Assembly: GCA_964498075.1 (NCBI GenBank)
Contig: CAZCGA010000039.1
Span: 1-46,150 of the forward strand
Length of the DNA: 46,150 nucleotides
Direction: 5' to 3'
From: CAZCGA01 sp964498075
GTDB taxonomy: Bacteria; Desulfobacterota; Binatia; HRBIN30
Made by a program: the position numbers and the translations under genes. Shown one piece after another: positions 40,537 to 46,150 of this stretch. The notes below the pieces were generated by a model. It did no database searches. It was not told the origin of the DNA and saw nothing but the letters and a program-made list of their open reading frames with translations. Position 1 is the first letter of the stretch, and every line of letters begins with the position of its first letter.

Positions 40537-42447
40537 ATGAGTGATGCAGCCAAGGTTCAGCTCACCAGCGAGGAAGAATCACGCCGAGTCGCGGAGGAAT
40601 CGCGCGAAAAGGAGTGGGCCGGGCGCACGTTCCTGCGCGAGCTCTTCCTCGGGAACTTCCTGCTTCCCCTCGTGTATCCCTTCCTGGAGCAGCGCGAGAA
40701 GCCTGAGTTCACGGGATTCTACAACGAGCTGAAGACGTTTCTGCGCAACGAAGTCGACTCCGTCGCCATCGACGAGAGCGGCGAGTACCCGGAGAAAGTC
40801 GTCCGCGGGCTGGCGAAGCTGGGCGCCTTCGGCATCAAGATCCCGAAGGAGTACGGCGGCCTCGGCTTCTCGGTCTCCGAGTACTGCAAGGCCATGCAGC
40901 TGATCGGCAGCTACGACAGCAACATCGTCGCGCTGCTCTCGGCGCACCAGTCCATCGGCGTGCCGCAACCGCTCAAGCTGTTCGGCACGGAGGCGCAGAA
41001 GAAGAAGTATCTCCCGCGCTGTGCCAGCGGCACGATCTCCGCGTTCGCACTCACCGAACCACACGCCGGTTCAGATCCGGCGAGCTTGTCGACGACGATC
41101 GAGCGCGACGGCGACATGTACCGCATCAACGGCGAGAAGCTATGGTGCACCAACGGCACGATCGCCGAGCTGCTGGTGGTGATGGCGCGGCATCCGGACA
41201 CCAAGAAGATCAGCGCCATCATCGTCGAGGCCGACACACCGGGCGTCAAGGTCGAGCATCGCTGCCGCTTCATGGGACTGAAGGCGCTGGCCAACGGTGT
41301 CATCAGCTTCCGCGACGTGCGCGTGCCGCGCGAGAACCTGATTGGCGGAGAGGGCCAAGGGTTGAAGATCGCCCTGGTCACGCTCAACACCGGCCGCCTG
41401 TCGCTCCCGGCCGCGTGCACCGGCATCGCCAAGCGCTGCCTGGAGACTCTCGAAGGCTGGGGTAATCAGCGCCAACAGTGGGGTGTCCCCATCTGGAAGC
41501 ATGAGGCCGTGAGCCACCGCATCGCGGACATGGCGGCGACCACCTTCGCGATGGAATCGATCGCGCGGCTGGCAAGCAGCATGGCGGACCGTGGTGGATA
41601 CGACATCCGCCTCGAAGCCGCCGCGGGGAAGGAATGGAACACGGTGCGTTGCTGGGAGATCGTCGATCAGACGCTGCAGATCCGCGGCGGCCGCGGCTAC
41701 GAAACGGAGAAGTCGCTGGCGGCGCGCGGTGAGGATCCGGTGCCGGTCGAACGTCTGATGCGCGACTGCCGCATCAACCTCATCTTCGAGGGTGCCAGCG
41801 AGATCATGCACCTGTTCATTGCCCGCGAGGCGGTCGACAAGCACCTTCAGGTCGCCGGGGCCTTCATCGATCCGAAGAAGAGCGCCAGCGAGAAGCTCGC
41901 GGTCGTGCCGAAGATCCTGGCGTACTACGCCCAGTGGTATCCGCCTTTGTGGCTGCGCGGTCTCGGCGCGCCGTTCCGCTACGGCGACTGGGGCCGTTTG
42001 GCGCCGCACCTGCGCTCCGTGGAACGCAGCTGCCGCAAGCTGGCGCGCGAGAGCTTCCACGGCATGCTCGTCTACCAGGCCAAGATGGAGCGCAAGCAAG
42101 GGTTCCTGTTCCGCTGCGTGGATATCGTCATGGAGCTGTTCGCGATGACCGCGTCGGTAGCGCGGGCGCGGCAGATGCTCGACGAGCGGCACCCCGAAGC
42201 CGAGCGTGCCGTCGAGCTCGCCGATCTCTTCTGCCGCGCCTCGCGCCGCAAAGTGAAGCGCCTGTTCCACGAGCTCTGGCACAACGACGACGCCCGCAAG
42301 AACACGGTCGCGGCCAGCGTCATGAAGGGCGAGCACGCCTTGCTGAGCGAGGGTATCGTCAATCTCGGGTTCGAGTACAAGACGCACTTCCTCGCCACGC
42401 CGCGGCAGGAGGAAGCGGCTCGAAAGGTTGCCGCAGCAGGCTCGTGA
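40537..42447 (+). CDS. Acyl-CoA dehydrogenase (very-long-chain/ACAD9-like)
   Basis: 636 residues, flavoenzyme that introduces the alpha-beta double bond of acyl-CoA. Core motifs: IKIPKEYGGLGFSVSEY, SFALTEPHAGSDPASL-like block ISAFALTEPHAGSDPASL (FAD binding), GEKLWCTNG, GLKALANGVISFRDVRVP, QIRGGRGYETEKS and FEGASEIMHLFIARE containing the catalytic Glu. The extra C-terminal helical domain (about 440-636) is the one that distinguishes membrane-bound long-chain members. GGGGGT lies upstream of the ATG at 40537. With the acyl-CoA ligase and the SDRs it fits fatty-acid-type degradation. Confidence 0.93.
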   Translation: MSDAAKVQLTSEEESRRVAEESREKEWAGRTFLRELFLGNFLLPLVYPFLEQREKPEFTGFYNELKTFLRNEVDSVAIDESGEYPEKVVRGLAKLGAFGIKIPKEYGGLGFSVSEYCKAMQLIGSYDSNIVALLSAHQSIGVPQPLKLFGTEAQKKKYLPRCASGTISAFALTEPHAGSDPASLSTTIERDGDMYRINGEKLWCTNGTIAELLVVMARHPDTKKISAIIVEADTPGVKVEHRCRFMGLKALANGVISFRDVRVPRENLIGGEGQGLKIALVTLNTGRLSLPAACTGIAKRCLETLEGWGNQRQQWGVPIWKHEAVSHRIADMAATTFAMESIARLASSMADRGGYDIRLEAAAGKEWNTVRCWEIVDQTLQIRGGRGYETEKSLAARGEDPVPVERLMRDCRINLIFEGASEIMHLFIAREAVDKHLQVAGAFIDPKKSASEKLAVVPKILAYYAQWYPPLWLRGLGAPFRYGDWGRLAPHLRSVERSCRKLARESFHGMLVYQAKMERKQGFLFRCVDIVMELFAMTASVARARQMLDERHPEAERAVELADLFCRASRRKVKRLFHELWHNDDARKNTVAASVMKGEHALLSEGIVNLGFEYKTHFLATPRQEEAARKVAAAGS

Positions 42448-42527
42448 GCGGCAGGAATTGCGGCGCGCGCCCAATCCGGATCGTCCGGGTCGAGCCCAGC
42501 CCCGGACATCTCCAGTGCTCCTAACAG

Positions 42528-42572
42528 CGGCGCCGGGTACTGTCTGACTTTGGCACCCAGTACCCGGCGCCG
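42528..42572. terminator. Strong hairpin after the acyl-CoA dehydrogenase
   Basis: Perfect 15-bp arms CGGCGCCGGGTACTG (42528-42542) and its complement (42558-42572) around a 15-nt loop. It lies 80 bp after the stop, with no clear U-tract. It may be a terminator or an interspersed hairpin. The rest of 42448-42682 shows no gene. Confidence 0.55.
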
Positions 42573-42682
42573 TCGTCGCTTGACACGGCGCTTCTCCGGA
42601 GCGTAATAGGGGTGGCGTTCGGCTATCTCGGCCGGCGGTCGTGGGACTGTTCAGGCTGCGTAGCCAGCCAAAGGAGACCCCG

Positions 42683-43501
42683 ATGACCCGCTTCTCGCAC
42701 GCCAGCTGGTTCTCCCGTGCCCCCATGCTTCTGGTCGCTCTGATCGCCGTGCTCAGCGTCTGGCCGCGCGCGGCCGCGGCCCAGTGCATCACAAACGGCC
42801 TACCTTGCACCGACAGCGAGTGCTGCTCGGGGTTGTCCTGCAGCAACGGCGTCTGCTGTGACTCCACCACTGAGGTCGGTTGCACGGGCATCGGCCAGGG
42901 GACGACTTGCTGCCCGAGCGACACATTCTGCACCTGCCTTGGCGTCTGCTGCCCCGTCGCACAGAGGTGCGGCGGTCAGGGGACCGGCTGCCCCCTCTGC
43001 TGCGCACCGGGCGAGACTTGCGATTGTACTACCTTCCCCTGCGCCTGTGCCGCGCCGACAGCCACAGAGACACCGACTCAGCGGCCATGCGAGCCGCCGT
43101 GCAGCTTCTTCGATGTCTTCACGTGCATCTGCCCTTCACCCACCCCCACTGACACCTCAACCGCAACTCCAACTACGACTCCAACTGCCAGGCCAACTAG
43201 GCGGCCAACTAGGACTCCAACTAACACCCCAACTCCGGCCTGCGAGCCCGGCGTGCCCGCCAACCCGGTGGTAACGGGCACGGGGCCAAACATGGGCGAC
43301 GCATGGTCCGACCTGAAAGGCGAGGCTAACGGGATTTGCGACACGTTCTGTGCGACACGCAACGTGGCATGTACGTCCGGGGTGTGCAGAAGGAACGGCG
43401 CAGCCCAGACGGACGGGAACCCGTCAACCAATTGCACCAGGGCCGCACCCTCCAACTGCACGGCGAACATCACCAAGTGCCCTTGTATGTGCAAGCCTTA
43501 A
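42683..43501 (+). CDS. Exported Cys-rich protein with Thr/Pro linker
   Basis: 272 residues. Signal peptide about 1-34 (PMLLVALIAVLSVWPRAAAAQ). Residues about 35-135 contain over twenty cysteines in short loops (GLPCTDSECCSGLSCSNGVC, then CCPSDTFCTCLGVCCP and CPLCCAPGETCDCTTFPC), looking like a knottin/EGF-like disulphide-rich domain. A PTPT linker (about 155-185) leads to a second Cys-rich domain at the C-terminus (GICDTFCATRNVACTSGVC, ending CPCMCKP). The Shine-Dalgarno AAGGAGA ends 5 bases before the ATG at 42683, supporting that start. The function is unknown; similar surface Cys-rich proteins occur with dockerin-like proteins in this window. Confidence 0.75.
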   Translation: MTRFSHASWFSRAPMLLVALIAVLSVWPRAAAAQCITNGLPCTDSECCSGLSCSNGVCCDSTTEVGCTGIGQGTTCCPSDTFCTCLGVCCPVAQRCGGQGTGCPLCCAPGETCDCTTFPCACAAPTATETPTQRPCEPPCSFFDVFTCICPSPTPTDTSTATPTTTPTARPTRRPTRTPTNTPTPACEPGVPANPVVTGTGPNMGDAWSDLKGEANGICDTFCATRNVACTSGVCRRNGAAQTDGNPSTNCTRAAPSNCTANITKCPCMCKP

Positions 43502-43542
43502 TTGGCGCGGCGTTTCCATCGCCGTCGGCCGGAGCGGTTGTT

Positions 43543-43779
43543 CTAAGCCACGATTCTCAACGCTTCGCCCTTGTTGTGTAGCGGAACCAGCTGATCGCTG
43601 CGCAATGCCAGCTCCGCATACGTCTGGCCGTCGTCATCGCAGAACTCCACCTCATAGACATGAGGCGCGAGGATCTCCACGACCGTGCCGACTTCACCAC
43701 GCTTCAGCTTGCGCTCCGGGAAGTCCTTAAGTAGCGCCACGGTGTCGAGCAACTTGATCCTTCCTGTTCGTTTGGGCAT
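43543..43779 (-). CDS. DUF4926 domain protein
   Basis: 78 residues from the ATG at 43779. GRIKLLDTVALLKDFPERKL, then GEVGTVVEILAPHVYEVEF and YAELALRSDQLVPL match the compact beta-barrel DUF4926 family. The start codon overlaps the DUF6883 stop in TGATG (43777-43781), so it is the second gene of a coupled pair; an upstream start (43806) would overlap DUF6883 further and is less likely. Pairs of this kind are suspected toxin-antitoxin-like modules; no function is proven. Confidence 0.8.
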   Translation of the reverse strand: MPKRTGRIKLLDTVALLKDFPERKLKRGEVGTVVEILAPHVYEVEFCDDDGQTYAELALRSDQLVPLHNKGEALRIVA

Positions 43780-44123
43780 CACCGTTTCCTCTTTTTCGCG
43801 TAGCACGTCGTCAATCGTGGCGCAGTCTTGCCACGGACGACGATCCAGCTGCTCCGGATGGTTGCCTTTCCGACTTCCGTCGCCATCTCGAAATCGATTA
43901 TGTACCGTTGGCCGTATAGGTCGAGCTCGCCAAGCTTCGCATCCCCGGTCCGCGCTATCTCCCGCAACTTCCCTTGGAGCTTCGAAGCATCTGCCGCTGT
44001 CAGCCCCAGCGCCGCAGCAAAGACGCGCGCCTTATGTCTTCCTCGCGGACTGTCCGGATTCAAGCAGTAGTCCCGCAACTTTCGAAGGTCGACAACCGCG
44101 CGCTCTCCTTCAGGTAGTCGCAC
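43779..44123 (-). CDS. DUF6883 domain protein
   Basis: 114 residues matching DUF6883: LRKLRDYCLNPDSPRGRHKA, then RVFAAALGLTAADASKL and DLYGQRYIIDFEMATEVGKA, RSSWIVVRGKTAPRLTTCYA. The conserved LNPxHPxGRHKARVF-type core and RLTTCY tail make the assignment good. Overlaps the DUF4926 start by one base. If this pair is a toxin-antitoxin system, this larger, first gene would be the candidate effector. It lies in the cassette-like right end. Confidence 0.78.
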   Translation of the reverse strand: MRLPEGERAVVDLRKLRDYCLNPDSPRGRHKARVFAAALGLTAADASKLQGKLREIARTGDAKLGELDLYGQRYIIDFEMATEVGKATIRSSWIVVRGKTAPRLTTCYAKKRKR

Positions 44124-44132
44124 AGAGTGAGA

Positions 44133-44697
44133 CTATCCATCAAGCGTACAGCTCAGCAACCCTTTCGCGAACCATCTGCTGAAACTACTTGTAGGCTGCC
44201 CGCCGGGTCGGGCGACCCTTGCAACAACTTGTCGTCCATTGCGTGCCAGACGACTGCCGTCACGGAACGTCCAATCGCCAGTGAAGCGTTCGATGAGCTT
44301 CGGCCAGATCTCGCGGGGCGGGGTGTCGAACACGGTGGCCACGTCGGCGGTGGCGACGTACCAGTCGCCGCGGCCGATTTCGTTGTCGAGCTGCCCGGGA
44401 CGCCAGCCCGCGCGCGCGTGCGGCCGCGAAGGCGGAGTCCGGGTCGTCCGTACGAAAACACAGCCACACATTGCCCTTATTGATCTTCGCCTCCGGCGTG
44501 GCGTCCTGCTCGCGCGTGACGATGAGCTCCACATTGCTGAGTCGGAAGAACGCGGCCTGGTGAACGGACGTGCCGTCGCCCAAGCCCCCGTCTTCCTCTC
44601 GACCGAGCAGGCGGCGATAGAAGTCGCGGGTCTCCGCGAACTCGGCGGCATCAGTGGTCACGATGCGAACCGCGAGCAACTCATTCGTCGTCGTCAT
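44133..44697 (-). pseudogene. VOC-family protein, frameshifted
   Basis: The 5' part (start 44697) reads as a VOC (glyoxalase/bleomycin-resistance-type) protein: ELLAVRIVTTDAAEFAETRD, then FYRRLLGREEDG, HQAAFFRLSNVELIVTRE, and NVWLCFRTDDPDSAFAAARA. At a run of alternating GC (44409-44418) the frame shifts; continuing in a shifted frame gives a plausible continuation, GWRPGQLDNEIGRGDWYVAT, then FDTPPREIWPKLIERFTGDW, ending at 44133. A one-base gain or two-base loss explains it. It may be a decaying gene or an assembly error in a slippery run. The gene starts 20 bp after the nucleotidyltransferase stop. Confidence 0.6.
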
Positions 44698-44717
44698 CCG
44701 GCCCTCCTGTGAGCAGA

Positions 44718-45239
44718 TTACACCGCCCCCTCCGCGAGAAATCGACGATATGTAGCGGGCAGCGTGACTCCGAAGGCGTGGTGCAGCGCGAGAACATCGT
44801 GGACATCCTTCTCCTTCGGCTCGTAGCCAAGGTGGCAGAGGACTTGAACCTCGGCCGAAATGCAGCGGACCGCTTGCCCGGCAATGCAACCGCAGACGAA
44901 GCCCTCGGGCGGATAGCGGAACACTGTGCCGCTCGGCTGAGGCTGTAGGCCAGCGCCGTGATCGTCGAACGTGACGGTGTGGAAGTCGATGTGTCCGAGC
45001 TGCGGATGAGACAAGACGAAGCGGACGGGAAGCTCGTCCTCCGCGAGGATGAAGCCGCGCGACCCGAGGACCGCGCGGATCCGGGGAACCTGTCCGAGTG
45101 CGACGACGAGGTCGAGATCCTCGTGTGGTCGCGTTTGGCGGCCCAGCAGCGCGTCCACGCCCCATCCTCCGTCGACCCATGAATCGACGCCGGAGGCCTG
45201 CAACGCCTGCAGGAGGTCGACAACGGTCTCAGGGTTCAC
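44718..45239 (-). CDS. Lincosamide/aminoglycoside-type nucleotidyltransferase
   Basis: 173 residues. SWVDGGWGVDALLGRQTRPH and EDLDLV hold the GG/WGVD and DxD-type metal motifs of the Lnu(A)-like nucleotidyltransferases, which adenylylate small antibiotics. HIDFHTVTFDD, then CISAEVQVLCHLGYEPKEKDVHDVLAL match the C-terminal block (CISKEAQLLFHSGY-like). The start is a GTG at 45239; an in-frame extension cannot be excluded. Resistance is not proven; many relatives act on unknown substrates. Its setting next to VOC and GNAT genes and an attC-like site fits an integron cassette origin. Confidence 0.82.
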   Translation of the reverse strand: MNPETVVDLLQALQASGVDSWVDGGWGVDALLGRQTRPHEDLDLVVALGQVPRIRAVLGSRGFILAEDELPVRFVLSHPQLGHIDFHTVTFDDHGAGLQPQPSGTVFRYPPEGFVCGCIAGQAVRCISAEVQVLCHLGYEPKEKDVHDVLALHHAFGVTLPATYRRFLAEGAV

Positions 45240-45340
45240 GGTCGCGTCCAGCGCGTCGGGCGATCATTGGGGGTCAGTCCCGTGTGCTTCGCGATCCTGG
45301 CGAGCATTCTTGGCCCGATCTCGCCCCGCCGAACCCGAGT
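45236..45340 (-). pseudogene. Possible remnant of a HicA-like toxin
   Basis: A 34-codon open stretch (VRRGEIGPRMLARIAKHTGL, then TPNDRP) resembles the C-terminal helix of HicA mRNA interferases. It has no start of its own beyond an internal ATG, and its stop overlaps the nucleotidyltransferase GTG in GTGA. The match is weak. Confidence 0.25.
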
Positions 45341-45353
45341 TCACGGTGTCACG

Positions 45354-45890
45354 TCACGCGAGACTCAGGGCAAGATGGATGTCTTCAGGTTCGCGCGCAA
45401 GCAACTCTGGATCAGGCGCTCTCAGCACGTTGGCTCCCATGCGCAAGTAGGCATCGACGGTACCTCGTGTGGGAGTGGCCGAAATATAGAGGGCTGTGGC
45501 GCCGAGTGACCGCGCTAGATTCGCCACCATCTCCGTCAGCATCCGACCGATTCCCCGCCGGCGGTACTCGGCGCTCACATAGAGCATGTCGAGCTTCATG
45601 ACAGCGCAATCGCCACCCACGCCAGAACCATCCAACGATCCGATGCCCACGAGTCTGCGCTCGTCCCACGCCGCAAACACTCTTCCCCCTGAGTCAATGA
45701 GCGCCTGCAATCGCGCAACGTAGCCAGCGAGTTCGGCACCGGCCCAGGACAGGATCTCCTGCCGCGTCTCATTGAGCTCGAGAATACCGTTCGTTGCCCG
45801 ATAGATGCCGTCGATACACTCCGAACGATCGATGGTTCCCAGCAGCTGCGCTTCATCGACTTGGAGGTCGCGGTAGACAATCGAGCCCAT
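45354..45890 (-). CDS. GNAT-family N-acetyltransferase
   Basis: 178 residues. The acetyl-CoA signature is in MKLDMLYVSAEYRRRGIGRM (R-R-R-G-I-G), followed by LTEMVANLARSLGATALYIS and TPTRGTVDAYLRMGANVL. RVFAAWDERRLVGIGSLDG is the first core strand pair. The acceptor is unknown. The ATG at 45890 lies 96 bp inside the end of the attC-like site, the usual distance for an integron cassette promoter/leader region. Typical integron cargo. Confidence 0.87.
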   Translation of the reverse strand: MGSIVYRDLQVDEAQLLGTIDRSECIDGIYRATNGILELNETRQEILSWAGAELAGYVARLQALIDSGGRVFAAWDERRLVGIGSLDGSGVGGDCAVMKLDMLYVSAEYRRRGIGRMLTEMVANLARSLGATALYISATPTRGTVDAYLRMGANVLRAPDPELLAREPEDIHLALSLA

Positions 45891-45985
45891 GATTCTGCTT
45901 CTCTGGTCGCCCCGCTGACAGGTCCGAGATGCGTCCGTGTGTCTCGGCTCTTCCGTGCCTGCCCCGAAATGCGCGTTGCCGGTCT

Positions 45986-46100
45986 GCCCAACGGCTGGCC
46001 GCTAAGCTGCGGCCGCGCGTGACGCTACCACGATCCGTTTCGGCACGGGCCGCTCGCATCGCTGAAGCCCGCGGCCCTCAGCTTCAGCGGCTTGTTGGGC
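45986..46100 (-). mobile_element. Candidate integron attC recombination site
   Basis: Read on the minus strand, GCCCAAC (R'', fits RYYYAAC, 46100-46094) and GTTGGGC (R', fits GTTRRRY, 45992-45986) bound 115 bp. Just inside, GCCGCTGAAGCTG (L'') pairs with CAGCTTAGCGGC (L') except for one extra G in L'', the extrahelical base expected of attC. Short unpaired spacers (2 and 5 nt) separate the R and L boxes, again as expected. The central part is a variable structure. The site orientation agrees with the minus-strand GNAT gene being the next cassette. Confidence 0.72.
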
Positions 46101-46106
46101 GGCGCG

Positions 46107-46150
46107 CTATCGAGCACGCGTCTCGTACCCACCGAGGATGTGTCCTGCAG
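46107..46150 (-). CDS. Possible 3' end of a further cassette gene
   Basis: A minus-strand frame enters from the right edge and reads AGHILGGYETRAR before a TAG at 46109-46107, 6 bp before the attC core. A stop just before attC is the normal cassette layout. Only 13 codons are visible, so this is a weak call. Confidence 0.3.
   Translation of the reverse strand, partial: AGHILGGYETRAR

Noticed and set aside
43502..45353. Further attC sites between cassette-like genes
   Set aside because: No paired RYYYAAC/GTTRRRY boxes were found by eye; gaps between genes are too short except upstream of the GNAT gene.

Overview
The window is GC-rich bacterial DNA with densely packed genes on both strands. 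No rRNA, tRNA or taxonomic marker is present, so the organism can only be inferred. Exported proteins that pair a dockerin-like calcium repeat with long Thr/Pro linkers, many oxidoreductases of the SDR and luciferase-like families, amidases, an acyl-CoA ligase and an acyl-CoA dehydrogenase would fit an uncultured deltaproteobacterial lineage such as Candidatus Binatia (Binatota). This is a guess from gene style, not a measurement.

Left part (1-15.5 kb): 2-oxoglutarate dehydrogenase E1 (sucA, cut by the window edge), replicative helicase dnaB and peptide deformylase. Then comes a REP-associated tyrosine transposase flanked by its own REP hairpins and carrying one inside its reading frame. It is followed by a zinc-ribbon protein translationally coupled to a cobalamin-binding-type protein, miaB, class II fructose-1,6-bisphosphatase, an SDR, a luciferase-like flavin monooxygenase, an unknown protein overlapping an M23 murein peptidase, and two exported proteins.

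Middle part (15.5-31 kb): mltA behind a cluster of palindromes, then a glycolate-to-glycine module (alanine/serine-glyoxylate aminotransferase divergent from glcD-glcE-glcF). smpB with a small partner gene and a VapC-like pair follow. Next is a catabolic region with an amidase and two SDRs on one strand, a second luciferase-like oxidoreductase, an orphan Phd-type antitoxin, another SDR, a DUF2283 protein, a serine hydrolase, a truncated amidase and an AMP-dependent acyl-CoA ligase.

Right part (32-46 kb): a PAS protein coupled to a metallo-beta-lactamase-fold hydrolase, then a gene whose frame runs through an in-frame TGA in a GLGT-U-GSC motif with a SECIS-like hairpin directly behind it. I read that as a UGSC-family selenoprotein. 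Then come a zinc alcohol dehydrogenase, a 967-residue exported alpha/beta hydrolase with a roughly 560-residue Thr/Pro linker, an SDR, a TPR lipoprotein, an acyl-CoA dehydrogenase and a Cys-rich exported protein.

The last 2.6 kb looks like accessory cassette DNA: a coupled DUF6883/DUF4926 pair, a frameshifted VOC protein, a lincosamide-type nucleotidyltransferase and a GNAT acetyltransferase, all on the minus strand. Upstream of the GNAT gene is a 115-bp imperfect palindrome with the features of an integron attC site.
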